Position numbers and translations under genes: made by a program. This document shows positions 36,266-47,132 of a DNA stretch of 64,000 nt, one piece after another. Within the stretch, counting starts at the first letter, position 1; each line of letters begins with the position of its first letter. The notes below the pieces were generated by a model. The model saw only the letters and a list, made by a program, of their open reading frames with translations. It had not been told where the DNA came from and did not search any database. The stretch comes from Caballeronia terrestris (GTDB taxonomy: Bacteria; Pseudomonadota; Gammaproteobacteria; Burkholderiales; Burkholderiaceae). Where the stretch lies: positions 22,296 to 86,295 of the forward strand of contig NZ_FCOL02000025.1 of the NCBI RefSeq assembly GCF_001544515.1, read 5' to 3'.

Positions 36266-36691
36266 TCAATGCTGCCCGCGAAGTTTCCGCAGGCGCTGGA
36301 TCGCGGCCAACTGCGCCGTCGCATACGCGAGTTCCGCTTGCGCGGTCGCGTATTCGAGATTCGAATCCGTGTTCTGCAGCGCTTCTTCCGCGCGCTTCTT
36401 TGCCTGCTCGGCCTTCGCTTCGTCGAGGTCCGCGCCGCGGATCGCCGTATCGGCGAGCACGGTCACGACGCCCGGCTGAATCTCGAGAATCCCGCCCGCA
36501 ACGAACACGAACTCTTCCGAGCCGTCTTCCGCCTCGATGCGCACGGCGCCCGGACGAATGCGTGTGATGAGCGGCGTGTGGCCCGGCAAAATACCGAGTT
36601 CACCCGCTTCGCCCGGCAGCGCGACGAACTTCGCCTGGCCCGAGAAGATCTGCTCTTCCGCGCTGACGACGTCTACTTTGATGGTTGCCAT
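36266..36691 (-). CDS. atpC: ATP synthase F1 epsilon subunit
   Basis: The 141-residue epsilon subunit of F1, part of the central stalk and able to inhibit ATP hydrolysis. It begins MATIKVDVVSAEEQIFSG, with LPGEAGELGILPGHTPLIT typical of the beta-sandwich domain, and ends in a helical hairpin (AKKRAEEALQNT ... AIQRLRKLRGQH). It is the last gene of the atp operon, 137 bases after atpD. The ATG at 36691 fits the family; an upstream in-frame ATG adds an unlikely extension. Confidence 0.97.
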   Translation of the reverse strand: MATIKVDVVSAEEQIFSGQAKFVALPGEAGELGILPGHTPLITRIRPGAVRIEAEDGSEEFVFVAGGILEIQPGVVTVLADTAIRGADLDEAKAEQAKKRAEEALQNTDSNLEYATAQAELAYATAQLAAIQRLRKLRGQH

Positions 36692-36828
36692 ATCGACTCG
36701 ACTCCTGGGGTCTATCTCCGCGCTCGCAGAGGAATCCGCCAAGCGCTATCGCTGGAACACCACGCCATGAGACGCGGTGCGCGAACGCCGCCTGATCAAG
36801 CCAGCGTCCGCTTCGATACACCCGACCT

Positions 36829-38223
36829 TTACTGGATCTTCTTGGCCTTTTCGAAGGCTTCGTCGATCGTGCCGACCATGTAGAACGCCTGCTCCGGCAG
36901 ATGATCGCACTCGCCTTCGACGATCATCTTGAAGCCGCGGATCGTTTCCTTCAGCGGCACATACTTGCCCGGCGAGCCCGTGAACACTTCCGCGACGTGG
37001 AACGGCTGCGACAGGAAACGCTGGATCTTCCGCGCGCGCGCGACCGACAGCTTGTCTTCCGGCGACAGTTCGTCCATGCCCAGAATCGCGATAATGTCGC
37101 GCAGTTCCTTGTAGCGCTGCAGCGTTTGCTGCACGCCGCGCGTGATCGTGTAGTGCTCTTCGCCGATCACGTTCGGGTCGATCTGACGCGAGGTCGAATC
37201 GAGCGGGTCCACGGCCGGGTAAATACCCAGCGAAGCGATGTCACGCGACAACACGACCGTTGCGTCCAGGTGGCCGAACGTCGTAGCCGGCGACGGGTCG
37301 GTCAAGTCATCCGCAGGGACGTACACGGCCTGCACCGACGTAATCGAGCCCGTCTTCGTCGACGTAATACGCTCTTGCAGCTTGCCCATTTCTTCAGCCA
37401 GCGTCGGCTGGTAGCCCACTGCCGACGGCATACGGCCGAGCAGTGCCGACACTTCCGTGCCCGCCAGCGTGAAACGGTAGATGTTGTCGACGAAGAACAG
37501 CACATCGAGGCCTTCGTCGCGGAAGTGCTCGGCCATCGTCAGGCCGGTCAGCGCCACGCGCAGACGGTTGCCCGGCGGCTCGTTCATCTGGCCGTACACG
37601 AGCGCCACTTTGTCGAGAACGTTCGAGTCCTTCATTTCATGATAGAAGTCGTTCCCTTCGCGGGTACGCTCGCCAACGCCGGCGAACACGGAATAACCGC
37701 CGTGTTCCTTCGCGATGTTGTTGATCAGTTCCATCATGTTCACGGTCTTGCCCACGCCGGCGCCACCGAAGAGGCCAACCTTGCCGCCCTTCGCAAACGG
37801 GCAGATCAGGTCGATAACCTTGATGCCTGTTTCCAGCAGTTCCGTAGACGGCGACAGATCTTCGAACTTCGGCGCCTTCTGGTGGATGCCGCGCGTTACG
37901 TCCGAGTTGATCGGACCGGCTTCGTCGATCGGGCGGCCCAGCACGTCCATGATCCGGCCGAGTGTCGGCTTGCCGACCGGCACGCTGATCGGCTTGCCCG
38001 TGTTCTTCACGACCGTGCCGCGACGCAGCCCGTCCGACGCACCCAGACAAATCGTGCGGACCACGCCGTCGCCCAACTGTTGCTGCACTTCAAGCGTCAG
38101 TTCCGAGCCTTCCAAAACGAGCGCGTCGTAAATCTTCGGCATGTCCGAACGGGGGAATTCCACGTCGATCACGGCGCCGATGCACTGTACGATCTTGCCT
38201 TCTACCAAAGCAGTGGTACTCAT
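36829..38223 (-). CDS. atpD: ATP synthase F1 beta subunit
   Basis: The catalytic subunit of F1. The 464-residue protein has the P-loop GGAGVGKTVNMMELI, GERTREGNDFYHEM with the catalytic Glu, the Walker B stretch VLFFVDNIYRFT and the DELSPED motif of the C-terminal domain. Note that relatives usually read FVDNIYRFTLAGTEVSALLGRMPSAVGYQPTL, as here. It is the second-last gene of atpIBEFHAGDC, 42 bases after atpG. Fully intact. Confidence 0.98.
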   Translation of the reverse strand: MSTTALVEGKIVQCIGAVIDVEFPRSDMPKIYDALVLEGSELTLEVQQQLGDGVVRTICLGASDGLRRGTVVKNTGKPISVPVGKPTLGRIMDVLGRPIDEAGPINSDVTRGIHQKAPKFEDLSPSTELLETGIKVIDLICPFAKGGKVGLFGGAGVGKTVNMMELINNIAKEHGGYSVFAGVGERTREGNDFYHEMKDSNVLDKVALVYGQMNEPPGNRLRVALTGLTMAEHFRDEGLDVLFFVDNIYRFTLAGTEVSALLGRMPSAVGYQPTLAEEMGKLQERITSTKTGSITSVQAVYVPADDLTDPSPATTFGHLDATVVLSRDIASLGIYPAVDPLDSTSRQIDPNVIGEEHYTITRGVQQTLQRYKELRDIIAILGMDELSPEDKLSVARARKIQRFLSQPFHVAEVFTGSPGKYVPLKETIRGFKMIVEGECDHLPEQAFYMVGTIDEAFEKAKKIQ

Positions 38224-38265
38224 CGCATTTCCTTTAGATACTGTTTGATTCAGCTCACGCGATCA

Positions 38266-39159
38266 TCAGACCGCAGCGGCGCCGCCGACGATTTCCGAGA
38301 GTTCCTTCGTAATCGCGGCCTGCCGGCTCTTGTTGTACACGAGCTGCAATTCGCCGATCACGGTCTTCGCATTGTCCGACGCGGCCTTCATCGCCACCAT
38401 CCGGGCCGATTGCTCCGATGCCATGTTCTCCGCGACCGCCTGATAGACGAGCGCCTCGACATAACGCACGAGCAGTTCATCGACGACGGTTTGCGCGTCC
38501 GGCTCGTAGATGTAGTCCCACGACGTCTTCGGCGTGACGGAAACACCGTCCGCGCTGTCGCGACGCTTGAAGTCCTCGGTCGAGAGCGGCAGCAGTTGCT
38601 CGATCACCGCTTCCTGCTTCATCGTGTTGACGAAGCGCGTGTACGCCAGGTACACCGCGTTGATCTTGCCTTCCGAGTACAGGTCGAGCTGCACCTTGAC
38701 CGCGCCGATCAGCTTTTCCAGATGCGGCGTGTCGCCGAGGTGCGTGACTTGCGACACGACCTTCGCGCGCAGGCGATTCAGAAAACCGAGACCCTTGCTG
38801 CCGATCGCCGATGCCTCGATGGACACGCCGCCCTGCTCGAGATCCTTGAACTTCTGAACCGACGCACGCAGGATGTTCGTGTTCATGCCGCCGCACAGAC
38901 CCTTGTCGGTCGTGACGAGGATGATGCCGGCCACTTTCGCGCCTTCGTTCTTCACCATGAACGGGTGGCGGTACTCGGGGTTGGCTTCGCTCATGTGCGC
39001 CGCGATCTCGCGAACCTTGTCGGCGTACGGACGAGCGGCGCGCATGCGCTCCTGAGCGCGGCGCATCTTCGACGCGGCCACCATCTCCATCGCTTTCGTG
39101 ATCTTGCGCGTGTTCTGCACGCTCTTGATCTTGCCGCGAATTTCCTTCATTCCAGCCAT
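38266..39159 (-). CDS. atpG: ATP synthase F1 gamma subunit
   Basis: The rotating shaft of F1, 297 residues. It starts MAGMKEIRGKIKSVQNTRKI and has the conserved KAMEMVAASKMRRAQ helix; the C-terminus closes with ARMVAMKAASDNAKTVIGELQLVYNKSRQAAITKELSEI, which enters the alpha3beta3 core. Located between atpA and atpD as usual. No anomaly. Confidence 0.98.
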   Translation of the reverse strand: MAGMKEIRGKIKSVQNTRKITKAMEMVAASKMRRAQERMRAARPYADKVREIAAHMSEANPEYRHPFMVKNEGAKVAGIILVTTDKGLCGGMNTNILRASVQKFKDLEQGGVSIEASAIGSKGLGFLNRLRAKVVSQVTHLGDTPHLEKLIGAVKVQLDLYSEGKINAVYLAYTRFVNTMKQEAVIEQLLPLSTEDFKRRDSADGVSVTPKTSWDYIYEPDAQTVVDELLVRYVEALVYQAVAENMASEQSARMVAMKAASDNAKTVIGELQLVYNKSRQAAITKELSEIVGGAAAV

Positions 39160-39255
39160 TTGCTTACTCCCTGATCGAAGTGGCGCGGGTTGTGGCTTCG
39201 GCTCTTTTCGCCCGAAGCGGCCCGCGCCGCTCCAAAGTTTCGATCAATGTTGAGA

Positions 39256-40797
<1,542 letters not shown>

Positions 40798-40843
40798 TAT
40801 TCGCTCCTGATAGTCAATTCTGTTGCGTGCCAGCTTTTAAGCG

Positions 40844-41383
40844 TCAGGCAGTCAGAGCCGTCTGCATGCTGGCGAGGCGCGCGCGGACCGAGGTATCGAG
40901 CACTTCGTCGCCCACCGTCACGCGCACGCCGCCGATCAGCGACGGGTCGATTTCGACAGTAGGTTTCAGCTTGCGTTGGAACTTGCGTTCGAGACTGGCG
41001 ACGAGGTCGTTCAACTGATCGCCTTCGAGCGGGAACGCGCTCACGATCAGCGCGTCGGCCGCGCCTTCACGGGCGTTTTTCAGCTCGTCGAACTGCACGG
41101 CGATTTCGTTCATCAGCGGCAGACGATGATTGTCGACCAGCATATGCACGAAGTTCCTGGCCTGCGAGCTGTCCTTGAGCGGCGATTGCACGGCGGACAG
41201 GAGCAGATCGCTGACCTGATCGCGGCTGACCTTCGGGCTCGTGGCGACCGACAGCAGCTCGGGCAGACGCGCAACCTGTGCCAGCTCCTCGACGAAGTTG
41301 GACCAGGCCGCGAGATCACCGGCTTCGGCCACGCGGAACAGCGCTTCTGCGTAGGGACGGGCGATGGTTGCAAGTTCGGCCAT
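40844..41383 (-). CDS. atpH: ATP synthase F1 delta subunit
   Basis: The 179-residue subunit that joins F1 to the peripheral stalk. It starts MAELATIARPYAEALF, and ends with the conserved beta-strand block KPTVEIDPSLIGGVRVTVGDEVLDTSVRARLASM. Only two bases separate it from the atpF stop, implying coupled translation. Intact. Confidence 0.97.
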   Translation of the reverse strand: MAELATIARPYAEALFRVAEAGDLAAWSNFVEELAQVARLPELLSVATSPKVSRDQVSDLLLSAVQSPLKDSSQARNFVHMLVDNHRLPLMNEIAVQFDELKNAREGAADALIVSAFPLEGDQLNDLVASLERKFQRKLKPTVEIDPSLIGGVRVTVGDEVLDTSVRARLASMQTALTA

Positions 41384-41385
41384 GA

Positions 41386-41856
41386 TCAGAGCTCGGTTTT
41401 GAGTTGATTCAGCAGATCGGCGTGCGCCTTCTGGTCGACTTCGCGTTTCAGGATTTGCTCGGCGCCCTTCACGGCCAGCGCCGCGACTTCGGCGCGCAAT
41501 GCTTCGCGTGCCTTCACGACTTGCTGGTCCGCGTCGGCCTTCGCTTGCGCAATGATGCGCGCTGCTTCGGCTTGGGCGTTAGCCTTGATTTCGTCGGCGA
41601 CGGAGACCGCACGCTTTTCAGCGTCGGCGATACGTTGCTGACCGTCGTTGCGGGCTTGCGCGAGTTCCTGGTCGACGCGCTTGTGCGCGGCTTCGAGTTC
41701 CGACTTGCCCTTTTCGGCGGCAGCGAGGCCGTCGGCGATTTTCTTCGCGCGCTCGTCGAGGGCGTTGATCAACGGCGGCCACACGAACTTCATCGTGAAC
41801 CACGCGAGGATCAGAAACACGACCATTTGCGCAAACAGGGTTGCGTTGAGATTCAC
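41386..41856 (-). CDS. atpF: ATP synthase Fo b subunit
   Basis: The peripheral-stalk subunit, 156 residues. One N-terminal membrane helix (LFAQMVVFLILAWFTMKFVW) is followed by a long charged, Ala-rich helix (ERAKKIADGLAAAEKGKSEL onward) that dimerises as a coiled coil and reaches F1. Normal length for the family. Confidence 0.97.
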   Translation of the reverse strand: MNLNATLFAQMVVFLILAWFTMKFVWPPLINALDERAKKIADGLAAAEKGKSELEAAHKRVDQELAQARNDGQQRIADAEKRAVSVADEIKANAQAEAARIIAQAKADADQQVVKAREALRAEVAALAVKGAEQILKREVDQKAHADLLNQLKTEL

Positions 41857-41995
41857 GGTGTTTCCTTAAACGTTGCTTTTTCGGGAGAGTGAAACGGTAA
41901 GGCGCTCATCGACGGGATGCATCGATTAAGCGCCCTCACCGGTTCCGTCCTGCGTCGTCGTCACGTTGCGGCTAGACGCACACTTCCGAGGAACC

Positions 41996-42265
41996 TCAGC
42001 CTGCGAGCTTCGAGAGCAGCGGGTTCGCGAACGCAAACAGCATTGCCACACCAACGCCAATCAGGAACGCCGCGTCGATCAGACCAGCCAAGAGGAACAT
42101 CTTGGTTTGCAGCGGGTTCATCAGTTCCGGCTGGCGGGCACACGCTTCGATGTACTTGCCGCCCATCAGGCCGATACCGATACAGGCGCCGATTGCACCC
42201 AGGCCGATGATGATGCCGATACCGATGGCGGTCAGACCCTGGATGTTGGCGATGAAAGCTTGCAT
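41996..42265 (-). CDS. atpE: ATP synthase Fo c subunit
   Basis: The proton-carrying ring subunit: an 89-residue hairpin of two membrane helices. The ion-binding carboxylate is the Asp in LLAGLIDAAFLIGVG (about residue 64). The loop ARQPEL is the F1 contact. Asp instead of Glu and no sodium-site residues indicate proton coupling. The ATG at 42265 is preferred over a GTG six bases up, because AAAGGAG is then five bases away. Confidence 0.97.
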   Translation of the reverse strand: MQAFIANIQGLTAIGIGIIIGLGAIGACIGIGLMGGKYIEACARQPELMNPLQTKMFLLAGLIDAAFLIGVGVAMLFAFANPLLSKLAG

Positions 42266-42355
42266 GATCACTCCTTTGATTAAAGACTTTGGAACTGGAT
42301 TTATAAAAGACGAAACCGTGAAACCTGAGGCGATTCTGGGACTACTTAAAGCGTA

Positions 42356-43207
42356 TTAATGGGTGTCATGCGCCTGGCCGATGTACACCAGCGTCAGCAT
42401 CATGAAAATGAACGCTTGCAGCAGAACGATCAGAATGTGGAAGATCGCCCAGACCGTACCCGCGACCACATGGCCGATAAAGCCAAGTACAGAGGCGTCC
42501 GCGCCGAAATGCCACATGCTGCCGAGCAGTGCGATCAGCAGGAAGAGCAGTTCGCCTGCGTACATGTTGCCGAACAGCCGCATGCCGAGCGAAACCGTCT
42601 TGGCGACGAACTCGATGATGTTCAGTGCAAGGTTCGGGATCCACAGGAGCGGATGCGCGCCGAACGGTGCCGACAGCAGTTCGTGCACGAAGCCGCCGGC
42701 GCCCTTGATCTTGAGGTTGTAATAGATCATCAGCGCGAAGACGCCGAGCGCGATCCCGAGCGTGCCGTTCAGGTCGGCGGTCGGCACGATGCGATGATGC
42801 GGAATGACTTCCGACAGGCCCAGCCAGCCGATCACGCGGCCCGGCAGGTCGACGGGGATGAAGTCGAGCGCGTTCATCAGGGCGACCCAGACGAACACCG
42901 TCAGCGCGAGCGGCGCGATGAAGCGGCGGTTGCCGTGGATCATCGACTTCGACTGGTCCTCGACCATCTCGACCAGCATCTCGACCGCGCTCTGGAAGCG
43001 CCCCGGAACGCCGGACGTCGCCTTGCGGGCGGCGAGGCCGAGAATCGCGATCGTCGCCAGGCCGCACAGAATCGACCAGAACAGCGTATCGAGATTCCAG
43101 ACGTGGATATCGAAAATCGCCGTCTGATGGTGATTGGAAAGATTCTGCAAGTGGTGCGCAATGTACTCGGACGGATCCAGAGCGCGCGTTCCTTCGCTAG
43201 CTGCCAT
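42356..43207 (-). CDS. atpB: ATP synthase Fo a subunit
   Basis: The stator channel subunit, 283 residues, with five to six membrane helices. The essential Arg is in LGMRLFGNMYAGELLFLLIAL, and the last helix has VGTVWAIFHILIVLLQAFIFMMLT-like sequence. The start at 43207 (MAASEGTRALDPSEYI) matches relatives, rather than an ATG six codons upstream. Lies after atpI, as usual. Confidence 0.97.
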   Translation of the reverse strand: MAASEGTRALDPSEYIAHHLQNLSNHHQTAIFDIHVWNLDTLFWSILCGLATIAILGLAARKATSGVPGRFQSAVEMLVEMVEDQSKSMIHGNRRFIAPLALTVFVWVALMNALDFIPVDLPGRVIGWLGLSEVIPHHRIVPTADLNGTLGIALGVFALMIYYNLKIKGAGGFVHELLSAPFGAHPLLWIPNLALNIIEFVAKTVSLGMRLFGNMYAGELLFLLIALLGSMWHFGADASVLGFIGHVVAGTVWAIFHILIVLLQAFIFMMLTLVYIGQAHDTH

Positions 43208-43387
43208 ATCGTTAAAGCCACCCAAATTGTCAAAAATCTTCCGCCGCCTGCTTGTCCCCCGAGTCGCCGCGTTGGCGTTGCGTCTCCGGGGGCCGAGGCC
43301 CGCGTGCAGGATATGGAATCCGCACGTATTTATTTGCTCTGTTACTGTTGCTCTACCGCTCCGCAGCCCGGCTTCGCTGCCTCGCGT

Positions 43388-43942
43388 TCATCGCCAGACC
43401 ATTGCAATCCAGTAAGTCTTCAGCGCGATCAGGTACGTGACCAGAAGCGGCACCCATAGCGCGCCTTTGTACCAGACCGCGATCGCGACGAACATAGCAA
43501 TCGTCGCACCCATCTTGATGGCTTCGCCGATCACCCAGCTCGCGATGGTCTCGGCGCCGCTCTTCGCTTTCAAGCGTGCCGCGAATAATGCGCTCGGCAC
43601 CCAGCAGATCGCTCCTCCCAGGAAGGCGGACAGCGCGGCATCCCGCGGCGGACTGTAGAACAGCCACCACAGCAGCGTTGCACCCAGGGACAAAACCATT
43701 TGCGCCGCCACGACCTTGTATGGCGTGACCCGCGATGGACGACTCACTCCGGGACCAAACAGCGTTTCTGCCTGTGCCCGCGTGAGCGGAACGATATTGT
43801 TATCTTGCGCTTCGGCGTCCCACGAATCGTCAAACGAACCGTGCGGCTGACTTCCTGAACCATTCGCTTCGTCAGCTTCGGATGGCGAGCGGCGCCCGTC
43901 TTGCCCGCCTTTCGGCGCTCGATTCTGCTCTCGCACCGTCAT
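43388..43942 (-). CDS. atpI: ATP synthase subunit I
   Basis: A 184-residue membrane protein at the head of the atp operon, associated with assembly of the c ring in some bacteria. The first 70 residues are polar and low-complexity; four membrane helices follow from about residue 78 (VVAAQMVLSLGATLLWWLFY ... VPLLVTYLIALKTYWIAM). The charged residue pattern and position identify it, though the family is poorly conserved. GTG three bases upstream is an alternative start. Confidence 0.88.
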   Translation of the reverse strand: MTVREQNRAPKGGQDGRRSPSEADEANGSGSQPHGSFDDSWDAEAQDNNIVPLTRAQAETLFGPGVSRPSRVTPYKVVAAQMVLSLGATLLWWLFYSPPRDAALSAFLGGAICWVPSALFAARLKAKSGAETIASWVIGEAIKMGATIAMFVAIAVWYKGALWVPLLVTYLIALKTYWIAMVWR

Positions 43943-44045
43943 CACACTGCCTGCTCAAAGTCCCGTTGTCACCCACCCGTAGCCGCCGCACAACCACCGC
44001 GTTTACGCTGCGCTTTCGGGGTCACCAAGCTGATAAATCCGGGGG

Positions 44046-44074
44046 ATTGTAAGCGATTGTTGTCACGGATTCAA
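44046..44074 (-). promoter_or_regulatory. Promoter of the atp operon
   Basis: On the minus strand TTGAAT (44069-44074), a 17-base spacer and TACAAT (44046-44051) give near-consensus -35 and -10 boxes, about 100 bases before atpI. Confidence 0.7.
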
Positions 44075-44187
44075 TAGTTTAGGTGCGTCAAAAAGCAAGC
44101 AGACATCGCCTAAAATGCCACGTTTTATCTAAGAATTATCTTGCTTTCGCGACCAGTTCGTGTGGGGCTGTAAGGCGTGCTGCGCAC

Positions 44188-45327
44188 TCATACGAGAAGA
44201 GCACCAATCGCCGTTGCCACGATCCAGAACGGGATCGATACGATGTGAAACGGCGTCCACATGCCCTTCTCGCCCGAGAGGCGCACGGCGATCAAATTTG
44301 CGAGCGAACCAATCGCGATACCGAAGCCGCCAACGCTCACGCCGAATGCGAGCGCGCGCCAGTCCTTCGAGAATTCGGCAAGCATGATCGCGGCCGGCAC
44401 GTTGCTGATGCCTTGCGAAAGCACGGCGCCTGCACCATACGCGCGTAACGGCGTGTTCAGGCCGATGTGCGCGATGGCATCGTGGACCGGCGGTAGTGCC
44501 GCGGCGCTGCGCAAGACGATGAACATCAGCACGAAGATGAGCAGCAGCAACCAGTCGATTCTCAGGACCACTTGCCTGCGCCACAGCAAGAAGCCGATCG
44601 CGACCGCAGCGACTCCCGGACCTGCGTGATGCGCATCGGCGAGCGCAACGAACGCGATGAAGGCGAGCGCCGCCACCACGCACAGCGTCCGATCGACGCG
44701 ATGCTCCTCCACGTCGCCTGAGAGGTCGAGCGGTTCGGCGCGGAACATGAACGCGCTCAGCACGTACAGCATCGCCATCAGCACGGCGCAGAGCGGCGCG
44801 AGCGCCCACACGAACGCGCCGAACGACACGCCGCTCGTTTGCCAGAGGAAGAGATTCTGAGGATTCCCGAGCGGAGTTAGCACGGACCCCGCGTTCACCG
44901 CTAGCGCGATAAAGATGACGAGCCGCTTGATCGGAAGCGGCGCGAGCTTGTGCAGCGAGAGCGCGAGCGGCACGACGGCGAACAGCGCGACGTCGTTGGT
45001 CAGGAGCGTCGAGAGCGCCGCAGCCAGGCCGATCAGCAGAAACGCGAGCGCCCGCTCACTATGAATTCGATGCACGACCCGATGCGCCATCCACATCAGG
45101 AATCCTGATAGTTCGACGGCTTTTGTCAGCATGAGCAGACCGGCGAGCGTCAGTACCGTCTGCCAGTCGATGAGCGCGGGGAGCGTCGTCCACGGTCGCG
45201 GATGCAAAATCTGCAGGGCGAGCAACGCGACGACGAGAATCGCGAGCACCGGTTCCTTGCTGACGAGCGCCCACAGACGCGCGAGCGTGCTCGTCGGTTC
45301 GATGAGTTTTGCCTTCGTGCTCGACAA
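44188..45327 (-). CDS. SLC13/ArsB-like anion transporter
   Basis: A 379-residue membrane protein with about ten helices. It fits the ion transporter (CitMHS/ArsB, PF03600) superfamily: LLTNDVALFAVVPLALSL and NAGSVLTPLGNPQNLFLWQ in the first half, and a repeat SQGISNVPAAIMLAEF and GFGIAIGSLANLIAVRLS in the second. The two Asn-Pro/Thr-rich hairpins are the hallmark of these inverted-repeat carriers. The substrate is unknown (dicarboxylate, sulphate, arsenite or other anions). It starts five bases after the parB stop, so it is probably co-transcribed with the par genes. Confidence 0.85.
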   Translation of the reverse strand: MSSTKAKLIEPTSTLARLWALVSKEPVLAILVVALLALQILHPRPWTTLPALIDWQTVLTLAGLLMLTKAVELSGFLMWMAHRVVHRIHSERALAFLLIGLAAALSTLLTNDVALFAVVPLALSLHKLAPLPIKRLVIFIALAVNAGSVLTPLGNPQNLFLWQTSGVSFGAFVWALAPLCAVLMAMLYVLSAFMFRAEPLDLSGDVEEHRVDRTLCVVAALAFIAFVALADAHHAGPGVAAVAIGFLLWRRQVVLRIDWLLLLIFVLMFIVLRSAAALPPVHDAIAHIGLNTPLRAYGAGAVLSQGISNVPAAIMLAEFSKDWRALAFGVSVGGFGIAIGSLANLIAVRLSGEKGMWTPFHIVSIPFWIVATAIGALLV

Positions 45328-45332
45328 AACGA

Positions 45333-46229
45333 TTACGCGCGCGTCGCGTCGGCGGTGCCGCGCAGCCTGCTGAGAATGCCTTCGAGCGAATCGAGATCGC
45401 CAAAATCGATCGTCACCTTGCCGCGCCCCCGCCCGCCGAGCTTGATCTTCACGTTTGCCGACAGCAAATCCGACAACTCCTCTTCGAGCCTGCGCGTGTC
45501 GCGTCCGCCGTCGTTTGCGACGCGCGCTTTCGTCGCGGGCACTTCCTTCGTCGTCGACGAAACCAGCTTTTCGGTTTCGCGCACCGACATGCGCTTGTTC
45601 ACCACCTGGTTGGCCAGCTGAATTTGCGTCGCGGCATCGACGGCGAGTAGCGCGCGCGCGTGGCCCATGTCGAGATCGCCGGCGAGGAGCATCGTCTGAA
45701 CGGGCGTCGCGAGATTCAACAGACGCAGCAGATTCGACACTGCACTGCGCGACCGTCCCACCGACTCAGCAGCCTGTTCGTGCGTGAAATCGAATTCGTC
45801 GAGCAGACGCTGGATGCCCTGCGCCTCTTCCAGTGGATTCAAATCCTCACGCTGGATGTTCTCGATCAGCGCCATCGCCGCGGCGGCCTGATCCGGCACG
45901 TTTTTCACGAGGACCGGAACCTCATCGAGGCCGGCGATTCGGGCCGCGCGAAACCGCCGCTCGCCCGCGATGATTTCGTACTGATCCTCGCCGATCGAGC
46001 GCACGAGAATCGGCTGCATCAGACCTTGTGCGCGAATGCTCGCTGCGAGTTCCTGCAGGCCGCCCTCGTCCATGCGCGTGCGCGGCTGGTACTTGCCCGC
46101 CTGCATCTTCGACAGCGGCAGCACAGTCGGCACGCCTTCGCTACGAACGGCCTCCGTGATATCGACGCTTCCGCCCAGCAACGCATCGAGCCCGCGGCCC
46201 AAGCCCTTCTTCTTCATTACAGCGCTCAT
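45333..46229 (-). CDS. parB: Chromosome partitioning protein ParB
   Basis: Binds parS sites, spreads by CTP-dependent sliding and recruits SMC near the origin. The 298-residue protein has the ParB/Srx domain with KYQPRTRMDEGGLQELAASI and the CTPase box GERRFRAARIAG, then the helix-turn-helix ESVGRSRSAVSNLLRLLNL, and a C-terminal dimer domain. GGAGGA lies just before the ATG. It follows parA by 45 bases. parS-like sites occur within 5 kb. Confidence 0.97.
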   Translation of the reverse strand: MSAVMKKKGLGRGLDALLGGSVDITEAVRSEGVPTVLPLSKMQAGKYQPRTRMDEGGLQELAASIRAQGLMQPILVRSIGEDQYEIIAGERRFRAARIAGLDEVPVLVKNVPDQAAAAMALIENIQREDLNPLEEAQGIQRLLDEFDFTHEQAAESVGRSRSAVSNLLRLLNLATPVQTMLLAGDLDMGHARALLAVDAATQIQLANQVVNKRMSVRETEKLVSSTTKEVPATKARVANDGGRDTRRLEEELSDLLSANVKIKLGGRGRGKVTIDFGDLDSLEGILSRLRGTADATRA

Positions 46230-46274
46230 CTTGGTTCCTCCGGCAGCCGCTCGAGCCGCGTCGATTGGGTTTGG

Positions 46275-47045
46275 TTACAGAGCGCGCACGCGCTCCATCA
46301 TTTCCGTGCCGAACTGGATGTACGCCTGTGCGCCGCGCGACGATTTGTCGAACACGACGCCCGGCAATCCGTAGCTCGGTGCTTCGGCAAGACGCACGTT
46401 GCGCGGGATCACCACGTCGAACAATTTGTCGCCGAAATGTTCCTTCAACTGGTCGGAAACCTGCTGTTGCAAGGTAATGCGCGGATCGAACATCACGCGC
46501 AACAGGCCGATCACCTTCAAGTCGCGATTGAGGTTGGCGTGGACTTGCTTGATGGTATTGACGAGATCCGACAGGCCTTCGAGCGCGAAGTACTCGCACT
46601 GCATCGGAATCACAACGCCGTGCGCGGCGCACAGGCCGTTAAGGGTCAGAAGCGATAAAGCCGGCGGACAGTCGATGAGAACGAAATCGTAATCTTCGAT
46701 GACTTCGGCGATCGCACCACGCAGCACGTGCTCGCGATTCGCAATGGTGACCAGTTCGACTTCGGCGCCGGCGAGTTCGCGATTCGCCGGCAGCACATCG
46801 TAGTTGACGGCTTCGGGGCGCTTGCGCGCGTCGCGCAGTGTGACGCCGTCCACCAGCACTTCGTACACCGTGTTTTCGCAGGCCGACTTGTCGATTCCGC
46901 TGCCCATCGTGGCATTGCCCTGCGGATCCAAATCGATCAGCAGAACCCGCTGGTCGAGCGCCGCAAGGCTCGCTGCGAGGTTGACTGCCGTCGTCGTCTT
47001 TCCAACGCCGCCCTTCTGATTCGCGACGCAGAAGATTTTTGCCAT
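46275..47045 (-). CDS. parA: Chromosome partitioning ATPase ParA
   Basis: The 256-residue Soj-type ATPase that moves ParB-parS complexes on the nucleoid. The deviant Walker A is NQKGGVGKTTTAVNLAASLA (about 8-27), with LLIDLDPQGNATMGSGI and YDFVLIDCPPALSLLTLN. There is no long N-terminal DNA-binding extension, so it is the chromosomal type. Follows rsmG, 87 bases apart. Confidence 0.97.
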   Translation of the reverse strand: MAKIFCVANQKGGVGKTTTAVNLAASLAALDQRVLLIDLDPQGNATMGSGIDKSACENTVYEVLVDGVTLRDARKRPEAVNYDVLPANRELAGAEVELVTIANREHVLRGAIAEVIEDYDFVLIDCPPALSLLTLNGLCAAHGVVIPMQCEYFALEGLSDLVNTIKQVHANLNRDLKVIGLLRVMFDPRITLQQQVSDQLKEHFGDKLFDVVIPRNVRLAEAPSYGLPGVVFDKSSRGAQAYIQFGTEMMERVRAL

Positions 47046-47132
47046 CGTTTAGTGTCCTCGTTTCTTCGCTGCCAGAAGATCAGCGGTGGTTCAGGCGTGC
47101 GTGAAGTGCTTCAATACGCTTGCGGCGTTCAT

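Noticed and set aside
36901..39174. 757-residue plus-strand frame opposite atpD and atpG
   Set aside because: Antisense shadow of two highly conserved genes.
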